The notes under the pieces were generated by a model. It saw nothing but the letters and a program-made list of their open reading frames with translations, was not told the origin of the DNA and searched no databases. Made by a program: the position numbers and the translations under genes. Shown here one piece after another: positions 1 through 6,552 of a DNA stretch of 21,422 nt; within the stretch, counting starts at the first letter, position 1; each line of letters starts with the position of its first letter. The stretch is from GCA-020348365 sp964347995 (GTDB lineage Archaea > Thermoproteota > Bathyarchaeia > Bathyarchaeales > Bathyarchaeaceae), in the NCBI GenBank assembly GCA_964347995.1, contig CAYGBA010000024.1:1-21422 (forward strand), in the 5' to 3' direction.

Positions 1-186
1 ATGTATATCTTGTGTCTTAATAAAGCCGTTATTCCCAATCACGATCTGTATAGCCATATGACATATTTCGTGCGCACACGCGCATGCACATCGAACTAAT
101 GCAGTTCACAGAACATGCCGAACAGTGAAGCATATCAATGCATAGAGGATGCGATTTAAGATTCTATACGTGGAATGAAGTTGAAA

Positions 187-430
187 ATGCGATTTGAAAG
201 AGTTCTTGCTCTGATACTGATCACAATCGGCGTTTCGTTAATTGTGTTTGGGGTCTTCCAAGCATTCTTCTTCGAGAGAGCTTTCAGTTTCTGGCGAAAC
301 TCTGCAAGAAGAAAGTGTGCCAGAACTAAAAGCCTTAGGTCATAATTCACTATGGTTTCTTACCTTGTTCACCGAACTTGTCGGTGGGTTCTTCTCAGCG
401 TCAATAGGAATAATGATCATCAAAAAATGA
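187..430 (+). pseudogene. Small two-helix membrane protein gene interrupted by a frameshift
   Basis: Reading from ATG 187 gives MRFERVLALILITIGVSLIV and on through FGVFQAFFFER, a clear first transmembrane helix, and then runs into an unnatural basic stretch ending at a TAA at 343-345. The next frame, open from 242 to a TGA at 428-430, carries a sensible acidic linker (residues ELSVSGETLQEESVPELKA) and a second hydrophobic helix ending in IGIMIIKK. Joining the two frames at the GAGAGAG run (274-280) yields a coherent protein of about 80 residues with two membrane segments. The run looks two bases short or one base long, as expected of slippage in a dinucleotide repeat. I do not recognise the family. 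It may be a real pseudogene or a base error. The 186 bases upstream show no gene. Confidence 0.55.
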
Positions 431-452
431 TGCTATGACACGCATGCATGCG

Positions 453-700
453 CTAAGTGAGGTCTCTGTGATTTCCAATCTTGTAGAGGCATATTTGAGA
501 TTTATGATCGGCATTTAACGGTCTCCAACCCTCGAAGGCAAAGACATGCGAAACCACCCATGCTTCTGACTTTAACTCCTTCTCAAGCTTTTGTATCAAC
601 CTGTCGTTCGTTCCCTGTAGAAGAAAGCGTCACAACATCGGCCTTGCTGAGAAGCGCCGAAGCTTTGAATTGGCCTAGAAAGTAGTTGTGGTGGTGCACC
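453..700 (-). pseudogene. Truncated, frameshifted class I SAM-dependent methyltransferase remnant
   Basis: The minus strand encodes a recognisable C-terminal part of a small archaeal SAM-dependent methyltransferase. Around 635-697 one frame reads ...LLSKADVVTL, typical of the strand that follows the acidic loop of these enzymes. From about 620 a second frame continues ...RLIQKLEKELKSEAWVVSHV and then FAFEGWRPL, ending at a TAG at 453-455. The two frames must be joined by a one-base shift near 605-640. The N-terminal half with the glycine-rich SAM-binding loop is absent; the zinc-ribbon gene starting at 812 on the other strand occupies that space. The piece is therefore both truncated and shifted, which supports real decay more than a single base error. 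Family assignment rests on remembered motifs (DVVTL, VVSHxFxFxGW), not on a search. Confidence 0.55.
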
Positions 701-811
701 AAATTTCGGAAAAGACACCACAACTGCAGCCCCTCCCGATCACCTGCTGAACCAAAAGGTATTTTTCACGCCCTCTGCACCATAATTATCAATAGAAAAG
801 GCGAGTGGCAT

Positions 812-1018
812 ATGCGGTACTGCCCAGAATGCGGCGGAGAACTGAAGTACATGTCGGCTACGAAACGCTACGTATGTAAGAGCTGCGGACTCTCTGTAAC
901 AGTTCAAGAACTCTTTGAGCTGCGTAGACAGCTGAGGCCAAGTTTCGAATCTGAGGAGGACCAACGGCGGCGAGAACGGAAAGAGTACCTCAAGTGGTGG
1001 CTCGGCAAAAAGAAGTAG
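812..1018 (+). CDS. Small zinc-ribbon protein
   Basis: This 68-residue protein starts at the ATG at 812 (MRYCPECGGELKY); an in-frame extension back to 686 has no protein-like composition and is rejected. Two knuckles, CPEC at residues 4-7 and CKSC at 23-26, form one zinc ribbon of the kind seen in many archaeal nucleic-acid or protein-binding adaptors. A highly charged helical tail follows (EEDQRRRERKEYLKWWLGKKK at the end). No catalytic domain is present. The protein resembles short conserved archaeal hypotheticals; its partner is unknown. It is preceded by the methyltransferase remnant on the opposite strand and followed by a 115-nt gap before the CinA-like gene, so it may be monocistronic. 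The weak purine stretch AAAAGGCGAG ahead of the ATG is the only ribosome-binding candidate. Confidence 0.7.
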   Translation: MRYCPECGGELKYMSATKRYVCKSCGLSVTVQELFELRRQLRPSFESEEDQRRRERKEYLKWWLGKKK

Positions 1019-1133
1019 AGAGACAGCGCGTAGCGCTTGAATCACATGCTTAGGTTACCGACTTTTCAACTGCTGCCTCATCGCCATAATCTTGAATAAC
1101 GCATGCTACCTTCTTAGCCTGTGTGGAAACTAG

Positions 1134-1982
1134 ATGTCGATTTCAATCGAACTCATCTGCGTGGGAACAGAACTCCTGATAGGCAAGACCCTCAACACCA
1201 ACGCGAACTGGCTGGCAAAGAGAATCACGAGTCTAGGAGGCAATGTTGTCAGAATGATCACGATCAGAGATGACGTTGATGAGATAGCTTCCTCCCTGAA
1301 AGATACCATGCAAAGAAAGAACGATTTCATAATCACCATGGGTGGACTCGGTCCAACCTTCGATGATAAAACCTTGAAGGGCGTTGCAGAGGCACTTAAC
1401 CGCAAGTTGGAGGTGAACGATGAGGCTCTAGAGATGGTCGAGGTAAAGTATCGCAGTTACGTACAGGAGGGGCGAATGGAAAGTTACGAGCTGACATCAC
1501 CCAGGGTTAAGATGGCTACCCTACCTGAGGGAGCCAAGCCCTTGCCCAACCCGATTGGAACAGCGCCTGGAGTGCTCATGAAACATGAACGAAAGACCAT
1601 AATATCGCTTCCCGGTGTTCCGTCTGAAATGAAAGCCATCTTTGAAGGCTCTGTTCTACCCATGCTCAGGAAGGCGACTGGTGACCTCACATTCCTTGAG
1701 ACAAGCATAGACGCAACCGGAGTCATGGAGTCCGAGTTGGCTCCAGCTGTTGACAGAGTGATGCACGACAACCCCCATGTCTACATAAAATCTCATCCCA
1801 AAGGCGTCGAAAGGATACATAGAATAGAGTTTCACCTTTCTACTACCGCTGACAGTTCGAATGTAGCTAGAAACCGCGTCAGCAAAGCGCTTGCTCAGCT
1901 GTCTGAGATTATCGAGAAAAAAGGTGGAAAAGTCAAAACTACCACAAAGGAAATTGATATTGCAGAAAAAAGGAGAGACTAG
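1134..1982 (+). CDS. CinA-family protein, molybdopterin-binding (MoCF) fold, COG1058-like
   Basis: This 282-residue protein belongs to the CinA/MoeA-like MoCF-biosynthesis fold. Near the N terminus it has ELICVGTELLIGKTLNTNA (about residues 6-24), the usual phosphate/nucleotide-contacting loop, and at residues 68-80 the family signature ITMGGLGPTFDDKT. A further family block, LPNPIGTAPG, lies near 138-147 and ISLPGVPSEM near 157-166. The C-terminal nicotinamide-nucleotide amidase domain of bacterial CinA is absent; archaeal single-domain members are of this length. Bacterial relatives act on ADP-ribose or NMN, but the substrate of the stand-alone archaeal form is not established, so no specific reaction is assigned. 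The gene is convergent with the CdvA-like gene, whose stop lies 13 nt beyond this TAG. Confidence 0.85.
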   Translation: MSISIELICVGTELLIGKTLNTNANWLAKRITSLGGNVVRMITIRDDVDEIASSLKDTMQRKNDFIITMGGLGPTFDDKTLKGVAEALNRKLEVNDEALEMVEVKYRSYVQEGRMESYELTSPRVKMATLPEGAKPLPNPIGTAPGVLMKHERKTIISLPGVPSEMKAIFEGSVLPMLRKATGDLTFLETSIDATGVMESELAPAVDRVMHDNPHVYIKSHPKGVERIHRIEFHLSTTADSSNVARNRVSKALAQLSEIIEKKGGKVKTTTKEIDIAEKRRD

Positions 1983-1995
1983 AAAAGAGTAAACT

Positions 1996-2877
1996 CTAGT
2001 CTGAGTATTCCGAGTATTCTTCCTCTTCGTATTCTTCTTCTGTTGTGGCCTCTTCTTCGGTAGAAACCTCCACCACAACTGGCTCTTCGGCAACCTCAGG
2101 AGTCTCCACAATCTCTTCAGCTGTTTCCTCAGCAGTTTCTTCCACAGACTCTTCGGACGGTACAGGTTCCTCCTCTTCCACTGGGGCTTCTTCGGGCGGC
2201 ATTTCAGACGGTAGTTCAGGTGGCAGTTCAGGCAGCACTTCCGGTGACACTTCTGGCGATGCCTCATGTGGCATCTCAACTGGCTCTTCAACAAACGGCT
2301 TCTCTGCTGGCGTCTCCATTAACTGCTCAACTGGTGCCTCTTCAGAGATTGTCTCAGGTTCCATGGGAGCCTCTGCAACTATCTCAGGCGGCTCTTCGGC
2401 AAGTTCCTGTATCTGCGGTTCTTCTGTGACTTCCGTGACTTCTGCAACTTCCGTTGGCGGTGATAGCGGAGCAGCCTCCTCTGATTCCTTAGGCATCAGA
2501 TCGCCCACAACCTCTTTGACCGCTTTCAGTTCCTGCTTCACAGCCTCAAGTCCCAAGGCGAAAGCATTACTCTCCCGCTGATGAAGATCCTCATCGATCT
2601 CTCCAGCCACATATCCTATCTCAGAGTTTGCCAGAAACATCTCCAACACTGTGATCTGTTGCTCAAGTTCGCTGATTTTAGAATTAACCTTCTCAGCAAG
2701 GGCTTTCCGACGGGCCTCAATACTCGCGATGGCATCGGTAAGTTCTCCATTGAGAGATTCATACGTGGACTCCGAAATCCTGCCTTCTTCGAGGAGATCG
2801 TCAAGAGCCTGCTTCTTTTTCTTCGTTAGTTCCAGATCCGCGCTTATTTCTTTAAAAGAATGCTTCCACGAAATCAA
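1996..2877 (-). CDS. CdvA-like coiled-coil protein with long acidic Glu/Pro tail
   Basis: This 293-residue protein starts at a TTG (2877-2875). Residues 8-125 form a helical coiled-coil region that follows the layout of the crenarchaeal division protein CdvA: a KKKKQALDDLLEEGRISEST helix turn, a long charged helix, then GYVAGEIDEDLHQRE and a final helix. CdvA recruits ESCRT-III (CdvB) to the mid-cell membrane. The N-terminal PRC-barrel of canonical CdvA is missing. From residue 131 the chain becomes a disordered tail of 163 residues with about 59 Glu, many Pro, one Lys and no Arg, including a PExxPExLPELPPE-like periodic stretch at about 208-230. No cdvB or cdvC gene is nearby. The CdvA relationship is inferred from remembered sequence and should be tested by profile search. 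The Ser-rich frame opposite the tail is a shadow. Confidence 0.6.
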   Translation of the reverse strand: MISWKHSFKEISADLELTKKKKQALDDLLEEGRISESTYESLNGELTDAIASIEARRKALAEKVNSKISELEQQITVLEMFLANSEIGYVAGEIDEDLHQRESNAFALGLEAVKQELKAVKEVVGDLMPKESEEAAPLSPPTEVAEVTEVTEEPQIQELAEEPPEIVAEAPMEPETISEEAPVEQLMETPAEKPFVEEPVEMPHEASPEVSPEVLPELPPELPSEMPPEEAPVEEEEPVPSEESVEETAEETAEEIVETPEVAEEPVVVEVSTEEEATTEEEYEEEEYSEYSD

Positions 2878-3210
2878 ATCTACACACCGTGCTGAGTGCT
2901 TGCCTAACCGAAAGAAATAACTTTTGTTAACATGCAGATATACTGCTTACTGCAGAAATCAGCCTCTTTTCCATTTTTACACCTTAGAGGGTTTTAAACG
3001 CGCGTGAATCAACCAATCATACAAGGGTATAAACATGAACACGCATTTGACTAACGAAAAGTGACCGTTTTTCCATCTCTTAATCCCTAGTAATTTTATG
3101 ATACGGTTGTCAATCAGTCAAAACACAACTCCAGTTTTGGTTCGATTTGTGTATAGCCTACTAAGGCTACGGTTCATGCGTGATGATTTATGCCTGATTA
3201 CTCTGTTAAG
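2878..3210. other. Intergenic stretch without a convincing gene
   Basis: No frame on either strand looks coding here. A TTTAAA-type sequence at 2993-2999 read on the minus strand could be the TATA box of the CdvA-like gene, although it would give a leader of about 90 nt. A perfect 6-bp hairpin, TAGCCT-ACTA-AGGCTA, lies at 3154-3169. The region ends at the promoter of the RNA candidate. Confidence 0.5.
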
Positions 3211-3224
3211 AAAAGGAATAAATA
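3211..3224 (+). promoter_or_regulatory. BRE/TATA promoter of the structured RNA candidate
   Basis: AAAAGG (3211-3216) followed by AATAAATA (3217-3224) has the order and composition of an archaeal BRE plus TATA box. The usual spacing places transcription start at about 3248-3249, which is exactly the first base of the long-range closing helix of the RNA candidate. Confidence 0.55.
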
Positions 3225-3247
3225 ACACAAAATACATATATTATTAT

Positions 3248-3455
3248 TGCCCGGTCGGAAGGGGATGGTGCCAATAACCAATCTGGCACGGCGGAAATAC
3301 ATGCTGTAAACCCTTCGTATCCATTAAATCAATGTAATTAGAAATCAAGCAATATCCTTCCGAAAGGAAGGAGATCAGCCAATTCGGCGACGCGGTGGTG
3401 AACAATGTGTGCGTGGCTGCATTGGATGCTTAGCCCCGGAAACCGGGCGTTTTTT
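3248..3455 (+). ncRNA. Unassigned structured RNA candidate, about 208 nt
   Basis: There is no open frame here, but base pairing is dense. A closing helix joins 3249-3255 (GCCCGGT) with 3442-3448 (ACCGGGC), 7 of 7 pairs. Inside it, 3258-3263 (GAAGGG) pairs with 3311-3316 (CCCTTC), enclosing 3268-3272 (GTGCC) with 3285-3289 (GGCAC). A perfect 6-bp GAAA-tetraloop hairpin occupies 3356-3371. A further stem pairs 3376-3381 (CAGCCA) with 3414-3419 (TGGCTG). A promoter lies at the expected distance upstream and a T6 run follows directly. I compared it by eye with RNase P RNA, SRP RNA, 5S rRNA and common riboswitch cores and found no match. The next gene on this strand is 1.3 kb away, so it is more likely a free RNA than a leader. 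Confidence 0.5.
3433..3455 (+). terminator. Hairpin plus T6 run ending the RNA candidate
   Basis: CCCGG-AAA-CCGGG (3435-3447) is followed by CG and six T residues (3450-3455). Oligo-T runs terminate archaeal transcription. The 3' arm of this hairpin is the same segment (3442-3448) that closes the long-range helix with 3249-3255, so the two pairings exclude each other. Confidence 0.5.
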
Positions 3456-3705
3456 ATTCGGGCGTTAGTTTTGGTGTGAGCTTTTCTACGGCATTCTTAA
3501 CTTTGTTCCACTCTTCGACGTTTCTCAGTTGGAATTTGTGTTTTCTTTTCCACTTTCCATCTCGGAACTGCTACATGTACATCGCTATTGAGCGTCTTCC
3601 GTAGGATTCAAAGACCACTATGGCTTCCCACCATTTCTGGCTTTTGAAGATTGTGATGTGGTCTATGACTTTATAGAAGTCTGAGATTGGCAATTTCTCA
3701 CTCAT
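3454..3705 (-). pseudogene. Small conserved-looking protein gene with an in-frame TAG
   Basis: From the ATG at 3705 the minus strand reads MSEKLPISDFYKVIDHITIF and on through KSQKWWEAIVVFESYGRRSIAMYM, then TAG (3573-3571, codon 45), then continues in the same frame QFRDGKWKRKHKFQLRNVEE through WNKVKNAVEKLTPKLTPE to TAA at 3456-3454. Both halves have coherent protein composition, and together they make a plausible 83-residue single domain. The pattern SYGxRxIAxYMxQxRDGKWKRKxKF suggests a tryptophan or similar residue at the stop, reached by one substitution (TGG to TAG). A TATA-like box (CTTAAATCT on the minus strand, about 3741-3750) precedes the start. Read-through and pyrrolysine are alternatives, but several genes in the window use TAG as their normal stop. 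I do not recognise the family. Confidence 0.5.
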
Positions 3706-3892
3706 TTTTGGAAACCCCATCCGCTTTTTATGAGTGATGTTTAGATTTAAGACCTTCTCCAGACGAATAGAACGGTGAAGTTGTCTCTCAAAACCTCACC
3801 CATACATGCCTTCTATTACATGACCCAACTAGAAATCGAATATGGTAGCGTTTTCTGAACCCATAGCTGTCCCCCGTTAGAGCTTCTCAGGT

Positions 3893-4516
3893 CTAGAGGC
3901 GCTCTACCTGCATTGGTGCATGAGGCAGCTTCTCACCACAGTAGGGACACAGCTTAAACTGCAGCAAAACATCCTCCCCACAGAAGGGACACTTCCTCCC
4001 ACTCTCCAAGTCCGCCTCCAACTTCTGGAAACCCACCTCTAGACCAGCCTCCAACTCACTCAACTTCCGCGTCAGCCCCGCTATCCCCACCCTCAAACCA
4101 TTCTGACTATCCTTCAAAGACTTCAAACCCTCCTTCACGGCTCGGAGATCTATGCCATTGGAAGTTAACGAATGATTTATCATATCCAGCAAACTCGTCT
4201 CAGTCTCACTAGCCCTATCAATCTCGCCCTCAGCAAGCTCTATATCAGCCAGAATCTTGTTGTAAAGAGCCATGATTGGGTTGTGACACGCGATAAGGCT
4301 GGTCACGCCGAGAAAAACTAAGGCCAAGCTCAACGATCCCCAGAAATACACACCTACATCTATAGCTATCAACACGTGGCTAATCGCATAGAGCTCCAGA
4401 AGACGACTTGCTTCTCCAGACATCAACGAAAGATAGGCGTCAAAAGTATGCAAAGCCGCAAGAAAAGTCAAAAACCCGAAAACCCAGACACCTATTCCCT
4501 TCTTCATCGAAACCAT
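3893..4516 (-). CDS. Membrane protein with coiled coil and C-terminal zinc ribbon
   Basis: This 207-residue protein starts at the ATG at 4516, or possibly at the second ATG three codons later (4507). It has two transmembrane helices, at about residues 8-30 and 43-75, the second region long enough for a hairpin. A long cytosolic coiled coil follows (about 85-175, with heptad-like LKSLKDSQNGLRVGIAGL and LSELEAGLEVGFQKLEADLE). A zinc ribbon sits at the end, CPFCG at about 178-182 and CPYCG at about 193-197. Rod-plus-zinc-ribbon membrane proteins are common in archaea and may act as scaffolds, but no function is known here. A TATATA element at 4581-4586 supplies a minus-strand promoter. It is transcribed away from the uS10 gene. 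Confidence 0.7.
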   Translation of the reverse strand: MVSMKKGIGVWVFGFLTFLAALHTFDAYLSLMSGEASRLLELYAISHVLIAIDVGVYFWGSLSLALVFLGVTSLIACHNPIMALYNKILADIELAEGEIDRASETETSLLDMINHSLTSNGIDLRAVKEGLKSLKDSQNGLRVGIAGLTRKLSELEAGLEVGFQKLEADLESGRKCPFCGEDVLLQFKLCPYCGEKLPHAPMQVERL

Positions 4517-4688
4517 CAGCCTACGATCTCTCTACAATCCATAGAAGAAACCTCTATAAGAGATAGACTCCAATGACTCATATATAACGAAAAAAAGAAT
4601 ATGTCCTCCTCCATACCTAAGCAATACACAAACAAAAGCAACACTTCTACAGACCAAACAACCCAAAGATAAACTCCAAGGCAAAAAG

Positions 4689-4697
4689 TATTTAAAA
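4689..4697 (+). promoter_or_regulatory. TATA box of the uS10 gene
   Basis: TATTTAAAA lies about 50 nt ahead of the uS10 ATG, predicting a transcription start near 4718 and a short leader holding the purine-rich AGGAG and GCAGGCG stretches. It is the best archaeal TATA match in this intergenic region. Confidence 0.55.
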
Positions 4698-4739
4698 CCT
4701 CAACAGGTCGATAGAGGAGATGCCGAGGAGAAGCAGGCG

Positions 4740-5048
4740 ATGGTCAGAAAGGCAAGAATCCGCCTAACAAGCACAGATTACCAAAAACTAGAGAACGTAT
4801 GCGGAGAACTGAAGGCCATCGCCGAGAAGACAGGCGTAAAAATGAAGGGTCCAACCCCTCTACCGACAAAGAAGCTCCGCGTCCCAGTTCGAAAGACCCC
4901 CTGTGGCCAAGGAACCCCCACCTGGGACAAATGGGAGATGCGCATCCACAAACGCCTCATCGACATCGACGCAGAAGAACGCGTCATGCGAAGGATCATG
5001 AGAATCCGAGTACCCGAAGAAGTCTTCGTCAGCATCGAACTGATGTAA
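4740..5048 (+). CDS. rps10: Small ribosomal subunit protein uS10
   Basis: This 102-residue protein matches archaeal uS10 over its full length. It has the N-terminal strand KARIRLTSTDYQKLENVCGE, the central PTPLPTKKLRVPVRKTPCGQ loop that in this family reaches into the 30S head, and the C-terminal IDIDAEERVMRRIMRIRVPE helix-strand. In many archaea rps10 follows the gene for elongation factor 1A; here it stands alone with its own TATA box. An ATG at 4719 in another frame is not used. The gene is convergent with the acetyltransferase/thioredoxin-fold gene, with a 30-nt gap. Confidence 0.96.
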   Translation: MVRKARIRLTSTDYQKLENVCGELKAIAEKTGVKMKGPTPLPTKKLRVPVRKTPCGQGTPTWDKWEMRIHKRLIDIDAEERVMRRIMRIRVPEEVFVSIELM

Positions 5049-5078
5049 TTGCCTATTATTTGAAATATACTGTTGATT

Positions 5079-5866
5079 TCATGAAACGTTCTCGTATTTG
5101 TCTAGCACCGACTTAACTTCCTTCCATGTTGTCATTCTCTTGATGACTGGCTCCCCATTAATGGATACCCCTCTTACCAACCCATATCTTTCAATAGTCT
5201 CTCTACGGTCCGTGTGAATCATATTCAAAGTCACGCCGGGATACTTCCTCACATTTCTCCTAACATTGTCAGCCATCCATCCACACCAAGGGCACTGGCT
5301 GTTGCAGAAGACTTCCAGTACGACTTTATCTTTCTCACTCTTCTCTCGCCTTTTAGGAAAAATGAGCACAGGCCTTTCATGCGCACCTAAGTCTAGATGA
5401 AGAAGCACACGAGTTCCATCTCTAGAGACTTCCTTAAACCAAATTTCCTGAAGAAGTCGGTTGGCATGTAGTCGAAGTAATCAAACCACTTATCCCCTTC
5501 ATAAGCCAATACAGTGGCCCCACCTACTTCATTGGCTGCTTTGAGAAAATGCTGCACAAGCCCTTTTCCAATGCCTGCCTTCGAATGACGTGGTAGAACC
5601 CAAACGCAGTTGATGAATAAAGAGCGCTCCCCTTTCACAGGTTCAGGAGCATCCTCGATTGGAAGATACTCAATCAACCCCTTCTTGCTTTTTCTGAGGC
5701 CCAAAGCGACGATTATTTCGAGTCCTTTTGCCATCATTTCCTCAATCCACTTCAGCCTTTTCCCCATATGTTCCTTCATGGCTTCTTTCTGTCTTCGGCT
5801 AATGCCCCAGAGACAAAGATAGGAAACGTATGGAAACTCTTTTACGGTTATCTTGTGAAACTCCAA
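5079..5866 (-). pseudogene. GNAT acetyltransferase plus YoaP-like thioredoxin-fold domain, one gene split by a single-base frameshift
   Basis: Two overlapping frames form one gene. The first (5866-5393, TTG start) is a GNAT acetyltransferase with the acetyl-CoA loop HSKAGIGKGLVQHF at residues 94-107. It ends in FRKFGLRKSLEMELVCFFI, which is wrong for the last GNAT strand. In the second frame the same DNA reads FKEVSRDGTRVLLHLDLG, which is right, and continues through a linker to a thioredoxin-fold domain with FCNSQCPWCGW. Restoring one T at the TTT on the minus strand (plus-strand AAA 5436-5438) gives an uninterrupted protein of about 262 residues, the length and order of GNAT-YoaP proteins. 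Without the repair, the second frame could start at GTG 5408, overlapping the first by 16 nt, so translational coupling of two proteins is an alternative. Substrate is unknown. Confidence 0.7.
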
Positions 5867-6090
5867 TTCTATCGCGTCTACTCTACGTCCTCTTTGCAGT
5901 CTTGTGAGTTGTGGAAGAACATATGTAAGTCTTCACTATCGCATCACCGGATATTGCTTTGTAGGTTTCTTCACCCCACACGATACACTTACTCCTTCTA
6001 TTTCTCACAAGTAGGCTATAGGAGGGAGCAGGGGAAGGAGGAGCGAGGAGAAAGATAGCTCCCTCCATCGTCTGCGGTCTCTATTCTCTC
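5867..6090. other. Intergenic stretch with a purine-rich inverted repeat
   Basis: No convincing gene is seen. A perfect 9-bp inverted repeat, GGAGGGAGC (6021-6029) and GCTCCCTCC (6058-6066), encloses a 28-nt segment that is almost entirely purine. It could form a hairpin in a transcript of either strand, just 3' of the doubtful small ORF at 6091-6249. Confidence 0.4.
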
Positions 6091-6249
6091 TCAGCGCATT
6101 CTGACGCTATTCAAACTAGACTGTTTAAAATTACCTATGAATCGTAGGTTCAAGTAGGTTAGAGAGTCCAATGAAACTGAACTGCCTGATTGTCCATGTA
6201 GTTCTTTGTTGACTCTCTCAAGTATCTGTGAAAGTCTTGCTTTCACCAT
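6091..6249 (-). CDS. Doubtful 52-residue ORF
   Basis: ATG (6249) to TGA (6091) on the minus strand encodes MVKARLSQILERVNKELHGQ, then a Ser-rich stretch and a basic C terminus. The first 20 residues look like an amphipathic helix. No family is recognised and there is no clear ribosome-binding site. It lies in the same orientation as its neighbours and fills an otherwise empty region. It may be a real small gene, a remnant or chance. Confidence 0.25.
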   Translation of the reverse strand: MVKARLSQILERVNKELHGQSGSSVSLDSLTYLNLRFIGNFKQSSLNSVRMR

Positions 6250-6302
6250 TGCTCTAGTTTCATATTTCTTTCATTTCGGAAACAAAAAAGGGAGAAATGG
6301 GG

Positions 6303-6422
6303 TTAGGGGCTCTTCTGTCCTTTCTTAATAGATTGCATCTGCTCTTCCACATTTCTCATGTGTCTTCTCAGAACCTCTAGCTGTCTCAGAAGTCTCTCTT
6401 TTTCCTTATCCAACTTTATCAA
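6303..6422 (-). CDS. Doubtful 39-residue coiled-coil microprotein
   Basis: From a TTG at 6422 (an in-frame stop lies just upstream) to TAA at 6305-6303, the minus strand encodes LIKLDKEKERLLRQLEVLRR followed by HMRNVEEQMQSIKKGQKSP. The whole peptide is one amphipathic helix with heptad-spaced Leu/Val/Met, which is unlikely to arise from random sequence of this base composition. Short proteins of this form are common in archaea, and the same kind of helix ends some DUF5320-like proteins, so it may be a remnant of a longer gene. The start is uncertain. Confidence 0.35.
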   Translation of the reverse strand: MIKLDKEKERLLRQLEVLRRHMRNVEEQMQSIKKGQKSP

Positions 6423-6552
6423 AAGACACTAGTCTACTTAGCATGATTAAGAGATTATGAAGACAGAATAAGTATTCTCAGTTTTGTTCCACTTGTCTCT
6501 ATAGATTTCAACTGCATCAGAACTTGGTTTCTCTTGATGGAAGATCGACTTA

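Noticed and set aside
686..811. N-terminal extension of the zinc-ribbon protein to 686
   Set aside because: The extra 42 residues (WWCTKFRKRHHNCSPSRSP...) are not protein-like and lie opposite or beside the methyltransferase relic; ATG 812 fits the family start.
2045..2581. Long Ser/Thr/Gly-rich frame on the plus strand
   Set aside because: It is the reverse complement of the Glu/Pro codons (GAA/GAG/CCA) of the acidic tail encoded on the minus strand; its low-complexity composition is a shadow.
3248..3455. RNase P RNA, SRP RNA or fluoride riboswitch as identity of the structured RNA
   Set aside because: The RNase P core (AGGAAnGTCC-type), the SRP helix 8 loop (GGAGCA with its partner) and a properly closed GGnGATGG fluoride core were looked for and not found; GGGGATGG at 3261-3268 is only a partial resemblance.
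3571..3573. UAG as pyrrolysine
   Set aside because: TAG is the ordinary terminator of several intact genes in this window and no pyl genes are visible, so a mutation or base error is more likely.
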